DNA from: CAYNNP01 sp964398215
GTDB taxonomy: Bacteria > Planctomycetota > Planctomycetia > Pirellulales > Pirellulaceae
Length of the DNA: 55,160 bases
Assembly: GCA_964398215.1 (NCBI GenBank)
Contig: CAYNNP010000013.1
Span: 1-55,160, forward strand
Direction: 5' to 3'
Shown: piece after piece, positions 27,981-36,630 of the stretch
How the letters are laid out: the number at the start of each line of letters is the position of its first letter
How positions within the stretch are numbered: the stretch's first letter is position 1
The notes under the pieces: generated by a model
Database searches by the model: none
What the model was told of the DNA's origin: nothing
What the model saw: only the letters and a program-made list of their open reading frames with translations
Made by a program: the position numbers and the translations under genes

Positions 27981-28523
27981 TTAGATACTAAAGACTGTCT
28001 TGCGATAGTAACTCAGTTCTTGGATCGATTCGCGGATATCGTCCAATGCCAAGTGCGTGGATTTCTTGCTGAATCCGTCCATGACGTCAGGCTTCCAACG
28101 ACGCACTAGCTCTTTGATCGTACTGACATCAATATTTCGGTAGTGAAACCAAGCTTCCAGCGTCGGCATTCCCTTGACCATGAATCGTCGGTCCTGACCG
28201 ATGCTGTTTCCGCACATCGGCGAGTGCCCAGGATCGACGTGGTCGGCCAAAAATTCCAGCGTCTCTTGCTCCGCGCGCGACAGGTCGTACTCGCTCTCGC
28301 GGACCCGCTTTACCAAGCCCGATTGCGTATGGTGAGTCGTATTCCACTCGTCCATGGCCGACAACAGGGCTTCTGGCTGGTTGATTGCCAGCACCGGGCC
28401 CTCAGCAAGTACATTCAATTCCGAGTCGGTCACAATCGTCGCTATTTCGATGATCTGTTCAGTCTCGGGGTTCAGGCCCGTCATCTCCAAATCAACCCAA
28501 ACCAAGTTGTCGTTCCTTGCCAT
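27981..28523 (-). CDS. orn: Oligoribonuclease
   Basis: Cytoplasmic 3'-5' exoribonuclease of 180 residues (E. coli Orn 181) that degrades di- to oligoribonucleotides, including the pGpG left by HD-GYP and EAL enzymes. The DEDDh motifs are all seen: VDLEMTGLNPE (Asp, Glu), GNSIGQDRRFM (Asp) and HLALDDIRESI (His, Asp). The start at 28523 is supported by GGAGA 8 nt upstream. A membrane HD-GYP phosphodiesterase is encoded about 6 kb away, so both halves of c-di-GMP turnover are present in the window, though not as an operon. Confidence 0.96.
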   Translation of the reverse strand: MARNDNLVWVDLEMTGLNPETEQIIEIATIVTDSELNVLAEGPVLAINQPEALLSAMDEWNTTHHTQSGLVKRVRESEYDLSRAEQETLEFLADHVDPGHSPMCGNSIGQDRRFMVKGMPTLEAWFHYRNIDVSTIKELVRRWKPDVMDGFSKKSTHLALDDIRESIQELSYYRKTVFSI

Positions 28524-28653
28524 CGTTTTATCTCCATTTGGATGGAATTGAATTGTCAGCACTTAGGCTCGACAGTGAAAGCACGCACCACAATACCAGC
28601 TACGAAGCAGCGACAGCATGGGGTTAGGCGTTGATGTAGTGAATTCAACGCAT

Positions 28654-30078
28654 TCAGTTTTCAACAATCTCACGGTGTCCGTTCGCGTTGATGATTTTCT
28701 TCATTTGCTTGCTCAGACGCGAAACGACATCCGTTTGCGTCTTGTACAAATTCTGCGTTTCGCCAAGATCTTTGCTCAAGTCATATAGTTGTCCCGCCGG
28801 ATCATTGGGGCCTGGTTGGATTCGACTTGGTTTTGAAAAACCACCTGACCCAAGACCATTGATCATTTTCCAGTTGCCTTCGCGAATTGTGAAATGCCGC
28901 CGCCCAGACTTGATCACAAGATGCTTGCGAACTGCTTCACCCTGTGCCTGTTGGCCCAGCAGGACTTTGGAAAAGTCGAAACTGTCAGGTCCAGCACCAG
29001 CAGGCAATTCTGCGCCAACGAGACTCGCGAAAGTCGATAGTAAATCGGTAAAGCAAATCATCTGCTCCGATTCGCTTCCAGCTTTCACCTTCGCGGGCCA
29101 TCGAGCAATGAAGGGCATGCGATGACCGCACTCCCATGCATCCGCTTTCATGCCACGCAGACCGCCCGAGCTGTCATGGTCAAACTTTTGCACATCCTTG
29201 TCATACCAAACGGGACCATTGTCGCTGGAAAAGACAACCAGAGTGTCGTGTTCCATGTTTGCAGCAGTGATCGCTTTTAGTACTCGACCGATTTCGTTGT
29301 CAACCATCATGGCAAAATCACCGTACATGCCCGCGCCACTCTTGCCGGCAAACTCTTGCGATGGCAACCACGGCGTGTGCGGAGCCGGATAGGCCAGATA
29401 CAACATCAACGGTTTTGATCCGTCATGATTGTCGATCACATCAATGGCTTCGTTTGAAAATCGCGGCAGCACATCTTTGAGCGCCAAGTTGGGTGCGATT
29501 CCACCCGCACGCCAAAACGCTCCTTGGATTGGTGACCAGCCTTCAGAATCATTCGCCTTGATCGAATCGGTAGGCGGGTTGATCGCCTTGTTGTCACGAA
29601 TATAGAAGTAGGGCGGAATGTCGGTGGATGCTCGAATTCCAAAGAAACTGTCAAAGCCAACGTCCACCGGCCCACCTGGCAAAGGTTTGTCGTAACCGTT
29701 TTCGTTAAAACCAAGATGCCATTTGCCGACCATCGCGGTTCGATAGCCATTGTCTCGCAACATTGATGCCACAGTCACTTGCCCAGGCTCGATCAACGCT
29801 TGCTTGGACCATCGTCCAACATCGGTCCGAAAGGGATAACGTCCGGTTATCAAACCGTAACGAGACATGTGACAGAGCGGCCCCGATGCATGAGCATCTG
29901 TAAAACGCATTCCATCTCGCGCAAGCGAATTGATGTTCGGCGTCAGGATCTTCGAATTCGGATTGAAGCATTGCGGATCGCCGTATCCCATGTCATCGAC
30001 CAAGATCACAACAATATTCGGATGGGCAGCGTTTGCGGACCCAAGCGAAAACAACGCGGTCAGCAATAGAAATTGCAT
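28654..30078 (-). CDS. Sulfatase with variant formylglycine motif
   Basis: Exported sulfatase-family protein of 474 residues from the ATG at 30078. A longer form from a TTG at 30114, or a TTG at 30096 preceded by GGAG, is possible. The signal peptide FLLLTALFSLGSANA is followed by the metal-binding IVVILVDDMGYGD and LVVFSSDNGPVWYD. At the modification site the sequence reads GPLCHMSRYGLITGRYP: Cys69-His-Met-Ser-Arg, so the usual proline of C-x-P-x-R is methionine. All other surrounding positions are normal. It may still be matured, or may be inactive. It lies 81 nt downstream of an esterase gene in the same orientation, suggesting joint action on a sulfated, acylated glycan. Confidence 0.9.
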   Translation of the reverse strand: MQFLLLTALFSLGSANAAHPNIVVILVDDMGYGDPQCFNPNSKILTPNINSLARDGMRFTDAHASGPLCHMSRYGLITGRYPFRTDVGRWSKQALIEPGQVTVASMLRDNGYRTAMVGKWHLGFNENGYDKPLPGGPVDVGFDSFFGIRASTDIPPYFYIRDNKAINPPTDSIKANDSEGWSPIQGAFWRAGGIAPNLALKDVLPRFSNEAIDVIDNHDGSKPLMLYLAYPAPHTPWLPSQEFAGKSGAGMYGDFAMMVDNEIGRVLKAITAANMEHDTLVVFSSDNGPVWYDKDVQKFDHDSSGGLRGMKADAWECGHRMPFIARWPAKVKAGSESEQMICFTDLLSTFASLVGAELPAGAGPDSFDFSKVLLGQQAQGEAVRKHLVIKSGRRHFTIREGNWKMINGLGSGGFSKPSRIQPGPNDPAGQLYDLSKDLGETQNLYKTQTDVVSRLSKQMKKIINANGHREIVEN

Positions 30079-30159
30079 CCAAAGGCAAGAGGTTTTCAAA
30101 ACAAACAGCTCCAAACGAAATTGCGATTCAAAAGATTGATACGGATTGAAAGAGGCTAA

Positions 30160-32343
30160 TTACTCGTCCGCCAATAGCCAGTTCAACTGGTCAGCAACGG
30201 GCTTGCTGGAGACCTTGAGTCCTGGTTTCCCAAGAGCCGATCGAATTTGATTCGCCCTTTCAAGATCGTCTTCTCCACTGACGGTGACATCGCCATCACA
30301 GAATGCGAGTAGCGCAGGCAAGTCCCCATATTTTGCAGCGCCTGGCAAAAAATCCGCATCAGCGTAGGTTTCAACATCTGAAAATCGAAACCCTTGAGTA
30401 TCGACCAAGACTCGATTCAATGAACCGGAAGCAACTGCACTTGCCGCGCCGACGGCCCATGATGCCGACCCATCTGTGCACAGCAAGCAGGCCGAGGCAT
30501 CCTTTTGATTGTTGGCGTGGCCAATGACCGCCAGCATGTCACCAACTCGATCTGCAAAAAGTGTTCGGTTGTAGCCAAACGTGAAAGCTGAATAACTGCG
30601 TTTGTCATCGATCAAGCGTTGCTTGCTCACAGCGGTTTCTCCATCGTTGAATTCACCTTGTCCAAGCACATCTGGCAACAGCACCGTCGCCGTCGCAGCA
30701 AGTCGCTTTAGTGAATCGGTTGGCTTGCCAGAATCCGGCTCAAACGCCGCTTGCTTTCCATTGCCATTGGCCCAGATCACAATTTTTCCTGGGGCGCTTT
30801 TCGCACTGCTCACGGTCAGCAGTGGCAAACTTGCGCCTCTGAGTTCCTCTCGCAGCAAGCCTCGCTCTACCGTCAATTCTCCAGCTTTTGCGACAGACAC
30901 TTTTTCGTACGCCAGCTTCTGTTTGGTTGGAACATCCAGCAACACTCGCCATCCCGCCATCATGGTCTCGGTGAACTTCTTCTTCGCCTCTTTAGAATCA
31001 AGTTCAAGATCCAAGAATTGCTTTCGCGATTGATCGTCCAGCCATTTGCAGACGTCGCGTTCATGGTCAGGCCCAACGTTCTTTGGAGCGGGATGTTCTG
31101 CGGTCCAGACCGTCGTTTCCTCTTCTGTTAAAGGCAGAAAATCACCTTCAACCACAGGATCATCTAAACCCAGTTCCAGATGTTTATTCATCCATTGGTA
31201 CATCGTGGCGCGGGTCACGTAGTTGTAGTTGTGTTTGAAGTGCAACATTGGCCGACAGTAAACATCCGATTCGTTGCCAATCATCGCGTACAGCAAACGC
31301 AGTTGCGGATAGCCATCGGTCATCATGTCTCGAGTCCAATCATCGGCCGCTGTCATGGCTTGCGGACGCGGCGCGAACAATGCGGCCAACTCGACATTCC
31401 CACTACCGACTCGCAAGTGATTGCAGTTCTCGCAGTAGCAACCACCTTGCATCGATGTGGAAACCATTCCATTAGGAAACGAGACTTTGATTCGTTCGTC
31501 GATGGCGCCCAGTAAAATCGATTGCGTGCCGCCGCCGCTGCCACCGGTGACCGCCAACCGATCAGAATCAACGTCGGGGAGTGAAGCCAGAAAATCTAAC
31601 GCTCGAATAGCATTCCAAGTTTGCAAGTTCATGATCGACTGCAAACGCAGATCCGCGTCGATGCTGTACAGCGTCCAACTTTTTCCGTGGCGAGACTTTT
31701 CCTCCTCGCGCGGGTCCTTGTGTCGGTGTGCGATTGTGTGCGAAATCTGGTTCGAATCAACGTAGCCCAGCATATCGAAAATGAATGACACGCAACCCAT
31801 ACGAGCCAATTGGGCGCAGCGAGCCAGTTTGGGCATGCTGCCGGAGCCTTCAAAATGTTCGGCACCGTTGGCGAGTTGTCGTTTGATTTCAGCGTCGCTG
31901 TGCGTTTGTTGACGACCACCATGTCCGTGAGGCGACAATACTCCGGGCCGCGGTTTCGCTGCTTCACCCTCGGGCCGAAACAGCAGGCCAGATACAAAGT
32001 GCCCTGGCAGACTTTCAAAGTAAACACGCTCGATGGTAAATCCTTCGCGCGTAACTTTGCCGTGAATGACAGGTTTCAACGGCGTCTTTTCTGGCATCGG
32101 CATCAAACCGGTCGCGACCAATACTCGTTGCCGCAAAAATTCCGCACGACGATGCCAATCGCCAGCCGTCTCCGGAACACGAAATGGAAAATGTCCATTC
32201 AGCGTTTTTAGCGGACCAAGCCGTTTGTCATCCGGAATTTTCCCCTTTTCAAGGACTCGCGGAGCCTGAGCAACAAGATTCACGGCAAGACAACACGTTG
32301 TCATGACCATAAAAAGCGACAAGCGGAAAGATAACCGAAGCAC
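30160..32343 (-). CDS. Large alpha/beta-hydrolase, acetyl-esterase-like, exported
   Basis: Protein of 727 residues starting at a GTG (32343) with AGAGGTGAA just upstream, and a signal peptide (FRLSLFMVMTTCCLAVNLVAQA). A first alpha/beta-hydrolase domain has the oxyanion region LSPHGHGG and the nucleophile motif AVTGGSGGGTQ (about residue 285), with His likely in LHFKHNYNY. A C-terminal part (about 500-727) resembles a second, degenerate hydrolase fold. This architecture occurs in planctomycete acetyl-xylan-esterase-like proteins. The substrate is not known; position before a sulfatase gene points to polysaccharide deacylation. Confidence 0.82.
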   Translation of the reverse strand: MLRLSFRLSLFMVMTTCCLAVNLVAQAPRVLEKGKIPDDKRLGPLKTLNGHFPFRVPETAGDWHRRAEFLRQRVLVATGLMPMPEKTPLKPVIHGKVTREGFTIERVYFESLPGHFVSGLLFRPEGEAAKPRPGVLSPHGHGGRQQTHSDAEIKRQLANGAEHFEGSGSMPKLARCAQLARMGCVSFIFDMLGYVDSNQISHTIAHRHKDPREEEKSRHGKSWTLYSIDADLRLQSIMNLQTWNAIRALDFLASLPDVDSDRLAVTGGSGGGTQSILLGAIDERIKVSFPNGMVSTSMQGGCYCENCNHLRVGSGNVELAALFAPRPQAMTAADDWTRDMMTDGYPQLRLLYAMIGNESDVYCRPMLHFKHNYNYVTRATMYQWMNKHLELGLDDPVVEGDFLPLTEEETTVWTAEHPAPKNVGPDHERDVCKWLDDQSRKQFLDLELDSKEAKKKFTETMMAGWRVLLDVPTKQKLAYEKVSVAKAGELTVERGLLREELRGASLPLLTVSSAKSAPGKIVIWANGNGKQAAFEPDSGKPTDSLKRLAATATVLLPDVLGQGEFNDGETAVSKQRLIDDKRSYSAFTFGYNRTLFADRVGDMLAVIGHANNQKDASACLLCTDGSASWAVGAASAVASGSLNRVLVDTQGFRFSDVETYADADFLPGAAKYGDLPALLAFCDGDVTVSGEDDLERANQIRSALGKPGLKVSSKPVADQLNWLLADE

Positions 32344-32456
32344 ACTTCACCTCTTTTTGTTATTCGATGGGGTCTTTCACTGACAATTGCCAGAGGGCAA
32401 ACTGACCTCTGTTGATCCCCTTCCAGAACCAGACGACTAACGATCGAGTGGCACCA

Positions 32457-33191
32457 ATGCGGACAATCTTAACAGCTGACAGTCAAGAAATGGGACGTGT
32501 TGCGGCTCAACATGCTGCAGAAGATCTACGTCAAGCAATCCAGGACAACGGCCATGCAAATCTAATCGTTGCTACCGGCGCCTCACAATTCGAGGTTTTA
32601 TCGAGCCTGATCGCCCAGCCTGACATCAACTGGTCGAAAGTACATGGATTTCACTTGGACGAATACATCGGGATCTCGATCGACCATCCAGCGTCATTTT
32701 GCAAATACTTAAAAGAACGTTTCGTCGATCATGTACCCTTGGCAGCATTTCATTACTTGGACGGTAGCCAGGACGCGAAAGAAACGATCGCCAATATTGG
32801 TTCGTTGCTATCCGAATCCCCCATCGATGTCGCGATGGTAGGGATCGGTGAAAATGGCCACCTTGCGTTCAACGATCCACCAGCTGATTTTGAAACCACA
32901 GAGCCTTATATCGTCGTTGAACTAGACGAGCCTTGTCGAAAACAACAAGTCGGCGAGGGTTGGTTTGATTCAATCGGCAACGTGCCGACGCACGCGATCA
33001 GTATGTCCGTCAACCAGATCATGCAGTCAAAAAAAATCTATTGCAGCGTTCCTGACGAGCGGAAAGCGGATGCGGTTCGCCGGACGTTGGAGGATGAAGT
33101 CAGCCCCGACATTCCCGCCAGCATCTTGCGAAACCATCAAGGTGCGACGCTGATCATTGACGAAGCCGCCGGCTCGAAATTAACCAAGTAG
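32457..33191 (+). CDS. nagB: Glucosamine-6-phosphate deaminase
   Basis: Cytoplasmic enzyme of 244 residues (E. coli NagB 266) converting glucosamine-6-phosphate to fructose-6-phosphate and ammonia. The ring-opening/catalytic Asp68 lies in GFHLDEYIGI. The catalytic loop reads GIGENGHLAFNDPP with His135; Asn and Asp occupy positions that are Asp and Glu in the E. coli enzyme, a pattern seen in other NagB-type proteins. A 6-phosphogluconolactonase-like function is less likely given the complete NagB motifs. ATG chosen at 32457 to begin at the conserved N-terminus. It may handle amino sugar released by neighbouring glycan-degrading enzymes. Confidence 0.9.
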   Translation: MRTILTADSQEMGRVAAQHAAEDLRQAIQDNGHANLIVATGASQFEVLSSLIAQPDINWSKVHGFHLDEYIGISIDHPASFCKYLKERFVDHVPLAAFHYLDGSQDAKETIANIGSLLSESPIDVAMVGIGENGHLAFNDPPADFETTEPYIVVELDEPCRKQQVGEGWFDSIGNVPTHAISMSVNQIMQSKKIYCSVPDERKADAVRRTLEDEVSPDIPASILRNHQGATLIIDEAAGSKLTK

Positions 33192-33334
33192 CCATATCTC
33201 GCGCGTGCGCCACCAACTACCGGTTTAACGAAGAAGCTCAGCTAGAACTCAAGATTCTACAAACACAAACGGCAATCGATTCTGGTTAGAATACGATCCT
33301 GGTAAGCCGTCTCTCTCCCAAACTGGAATGACTC

Positions 33335-34627
33335 GTGTCTCGACTGTTGATCGCGTTCGCCCTTGTCGCCTCTGTCACGACAACTGTCTGCAATGCTCAA
33401 AAATTCGTTGCAAACTATGACGAGTCAAAGATTCCTGAGCATACGCTACCGGATCCTCTTGTCACCGAAGACGGCAAGCCCGTTACGACACCACGTCAAT
33501 GGTACGATCAACGTCACGGCGAAATCATGCAGTTCTTTCGCCGGCAGGTTTACGGCGTTTGCCCGTTGCCATGCGAAATCAGCCACCGTGTTGTTAGCAC
33601 CAAGCAAGACGCATGCGATGGGCTCGCAGTGCGCCGAGAAGTCGATGTGTTCTTTGGTAAGACGCCTGACGCCCATTCGATGCGGTTGTTGATTTACACT
33701 CCCAAGACAGACAAGCCTGTTGCTGCGTTTCTGGGACTGAATTTTCAAGGCAACCATAGCGTCGACAGTGATCCCAGCATCACGCTCTCTGATCGATGGA
33801 TGCGTGATCGTAAAAATGGAACGGTGAAAGACGACCGTGCGACCGAAAAGGCGCGTGGAGCTGCTGCCAGTCGCTGGCCCGTCAAGACGATTGTGCAACG
33901 AGGCTATGGTCTGGTCACAATCTATTACGGCGATATCGATCCCGACTTTGACGATGGATTCAAAAACGGAATCCATGGCGCGATGGCCAACGAAATCGCT
34001 GCCGTGCCAAAGGACGAACGGTGGGGTAGCATCGCGGGCTGGGCGTATGGACTTAGCCGAGCCTTGGACTACCTCGAAACAGATGAAAAAATTGATGCGA
34101 AACGGGTTGCCGTTTTAGGCCATTCACGACTTGGAAAAACGTCGCTGTGGGCCGGTGCTAGTGACAAACGTTTTAAAATGGTGATCAGCAACAACTCGGG
34201 TTGTGGTGGCGCAGCGCTTAGCCGACGAGCCATTGGAGAAACGATCGGGCGCATCAACACATCGTTTCCACATTGGTTTTGCGACAACTATTTGAAATAC
34301 AATCGAAATGAAAATGCGTGTCCAGTGGATCAGCATCAATTGATTGCGATGATCGCGCCGCGGGCCGTGTATGTTGCTAGTGCAACCGGCGACAAATGGG
34401 CAGATCCCAAAGGCGAGTTTCTTGCTGCTTTGAACGCCGAGCCTGTTTATCGTCTGCTAGGTACAAACGGATTCGGTGTTCCCGCCAAAGCCCTGCAGCA
34501 ACCCGCCCCTGATCAACCACTGAAAACAGGTATGATTGGTTATCACATCCGCAGCGGCAAACACGATCTGACGGAATTTGATTGGCAACAATACTTGGAC
34601 TTTGCGGACAGGAATTTAGTTCGTTGA
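33335..34627 (+). CDS. CE15-like glucuronoyl esterase, exported
   Basis: Exported alpha/beta-hydrolase of 430 residues starting at a GTG, with signal peptide SRLLIAFALVASVTTTVCNA. The carbohydrate-esterase family 15 nucleophile motif is clear: VLGHSRLGKTSLWAGA (G-x-S-R-x-G-K). The family's NNSGCGGAALSRR strand and the catalytic His in IRSGKHDLTEFDW are also present. CE15 enzymes cleave the ester between glucuronoyl side chains of xylan and lignin, or act on other uronate esters. In a marine-type planctomycete an algal uronate polysaccharide is an equally likely target. Same strand as nagB, 143 nt downstream. Confidence 0.87.
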   Translation: MSRLLIAFALVASVTTTVCNAQKFVANYDESKIPEHTLPDPLVTEDGKPVTTPRQWYDQRHGEIMQFFRRQVYGVCPLPCEISHRVVSTKQDACDGLAVRREVDVFFGKTPDAHSMRLLIYTPKTDKPVAAFLGLNFQGNHSVDSDPSITLSDRWMRDRKNGTVKDDRATEKARGAAASRWPVKTIVQRGYGLVTIYYGDIDPDFDDGFKNGIHGAMANEIAAVPKDERWGSIAGWAYGLSRALDYLETDEKIDAKRVAVLGHSRLGKTSLWAGASDKRFKMVISNNSGCGGAALSRRAIGETIGRINTSFPHWFCDNYLKYNRNENACPVDQHQLIAMIAPRAVYVASATGDKWADPKGEFLAALNAEPVYRLLGTNGFGVPAKALQQPAPDQPLKTGMIGYHIRSGKHDLTEFDWQQYLDFADRNLVR

Positions 34628-34702
34628 GTAACGAACGCTAACTGTTGAACGCAGATCACGCCAATGACGGTTAAAATTGCGGATTTGAAACGCGCGGTCT
34701 TT

Positions 34703-36428
34703 TTACGCTAGCACTGGTTGTGGGTTGGATTCGCTTGCCGATCCAATTCCAGGCTGGGTTGGTTCGATTGCGTTGTATCGCTGAGAGACTTCCACAAACA
34801 ACTCTTCGCACTGAATGAAAGCATCAACGACTTGCGGATCGAAATGTGAACCGCGACCTTCGATGATGATTGCCTTTGCTTTTTCATGCGGCATGGGGTT
34901 TTTGTACGGACGTTTTGAACGTAGCGCGTCGTACACGTCTGCCAAGGCAACGATCCGTGCCGAAATCGGAATCGCATCTCCAGCAATGCCAAATGGGTAA
35001 CCCGAACCGTCCCATTTTTCGTGGTGACCGTAGGCGATGTCCCGCGCAAGTTGCAGAAAATCATCATCGCCCAGTTGCTTGCCAATTGCTTTGAGACAGT
35101 CGCCACCCAACGCTGCGTGGGTTTCCATGATCTCGCGTTCTTCGCCCGTAAAATGTCCCGGCTTTAGCAGAACGCTATCTGGAATTCCAACCTTGCCGAT
35201 GTCATGCAGCGATGAAGCCAACGCCATCGTTTCGATGTAGTTTTTACCACGCTTTTCTCCGACTTTTTCGATCTGTGCAGCCAAGATCGTCACATAAAGT
35301 CGGATCCGATCGAGGTGTTCGCCGGTATCGTTGTCTCGCGATTCGGCCAACTTAGCCAAACCAAACACAACCGCATCGCGTGTCTTGCGCAACGAGCAGG
35401 TGCGCTGATCAACTATATCCTCTAACCCTTCGTTGACCGCTGCCAATCGATAGTCGTATCGTCGCATCACACTGGTAATCAACAACGTCGTGAAAGCAAT
35501 CAGCCCCAAACCAACAACAGCACCAAGAGGCAAAAGTGGTTGTAGTACTTTACCGACGGTTTGCTGAATACTAGACGCTTTCTGGTGAACCTTGACGTGC
35601 GCATTCAATCCGGGCAGGAAAGCTGCCGCTACGACTTGCAATTCACCAAAGTGATCGGTAATTCGTCCTTCGACTTGATCTGTTTTGCCCCAAGAAGAAG
35701 TACGTACTAATTCTGATTCATTTGCGGTCGGCTTGACCATATCGGCTTTCGCCATGGCAGACTTGGCCATCGCAGGCTTTTGAATCGCAGGCTTGACCAT
35801 TGCTGGCTTGGTCATTGTCGGCTTTTGCATCGCGGGCTTGACCATCGCAGGCTTGGTCATCGCGGGTTTTTGCATCGCNNNNNNNNNNNNNNNNNNNNNN
35901 NNNNNNNNNNNNNNNNNNNNNNNNNNNNNNNNNNNNNNNNNNNNNNNNNNNNNNNNNNNNNNNNNNNNNNNNNNNNNNCATCGCGGGTTTTTGCATCGCA
36001 GGCTTGACCATCCCAGGCTTCTGCATCGCTGGTTTTTGCATGCCCGTTTCTGCCCCAGGTTTGCCTGGCATTTCCTGCGGTGCGGTTGGATGGTCCTGGA
36101 GTGCTGGGTGGCAAAGCAGTTGCTCACTATCCGCGTCCACAAGACAAACGAATCCATCGTTGGGTAGTGTCAGGTCGCGTATAGCATCTTGCAGTTGTGT
36201 CCATGAATCGACATTCTCGCGCAAGTCATCGACGTTCATTCGGTCGATCAGCTTTGACATTTGACCGGCGACGAGAACATTGTCATGCAGGACTTGATTC
36301 AGCATCGTGTTTTGCACGGATTGATGCAACCACGCCGAAAACAGCATCATGCCGACGCTCAAGCAGACCGCTTGAGTCGCAGCGACGATGGCAACTAAGA
36401 CATGCCGACGCTTAATGGAGTATTTCAT
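34703..36428 (-). CDS. Membrane HD-GYP phosphodiesterase with Cache sensor, split by assembly gap
   Basis: One gene interrupted by 100 Ns. N-terminal half (ATG at 36428): membrane segment at residues about 8-30, then an extracytoplasmic Cache-like domain (FVCLVDADSEQLLCHPAL). A loop of this domain is filled by pentapeptide repeats (MQKPA, MVKPA, MTKPA), and the gap lies in them. After the gap come more repeats, the rest of the Cache fold (LQVVAAAFLPGLNAHVKVHQ), a second membrane segment (LGAVVGLGLIAFTTLLI) and a cytoplasmic HD-GYP domain: SLHDIGKVGIPDSVLLKPG, GHHEKWDGSGYP and ISARIVALADVYDAL. HD-GYP enzymes hydrolyse c-di-GMP. The two halves are in different frames only because the gap length is arbitrary. 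Confidence 0.9.
35727..36041 (-). repeat. 15-bp coding tandem repeat (MxKPA pentapeptide)
   Basis: Tandem 15-bp units encoding MQKPA, MVKPA, MTKPA and variants. Four units are visible before the assembly gap and about ten after it in the direction of translation, decaying at the end (IQKPA, MAKSA, MAKAD, MVKPT). The units are inserted in the sensor domain of the HD-GYP gene. The high identity of the units explains why assembly failed here. Confidence 0.92.
35879..35978. other. Assembly gap (100 N)
   Basis: Exactly 100 Ns, the usual placeholder for a gap of unknown size. It lies within the pentapeptide repeat. Codon phase on both sides implies a missing stretch ending and starting on codon boundaries (Met before it, Ala after it). 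Confidence 0.98.
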
Positions 36429-36630
36429 GTTACGAATTCAACAACGATTGAGTGCAATTAGAACCTGACGTTGAAAAATCATAGCTCACGAATATGGACG
36501 AAAAACGCACAGTTGACCGCGGCACAACTGCGTCAATCGCTACAACGAGTCCGATAGCCCCCGATGCTAGGTATTCGAGAACTGCCATAGCGGCATGGCA
36601 ATTACTGATCGTTACTGGCGGCTAAGCGAG

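Noticed and set aside
35727..36041. Regular short repeats that could suggest a CRISPR array
   Set aside because: The 15-bp units are contiguous with no unique spacers and keep a coding frame (MxKPA), so this is a protein-coding tandem repeat.
34703..36428. Two separate genes or a frameshifted pseudogene on either side of the N run
   Set aside because: The repeat phase and the domain order (Cache half, repeats, Cache half, membrane helix, HD-GYP) continue across the gap; the frame difference comes from the arbitrary 100-N placeholder.
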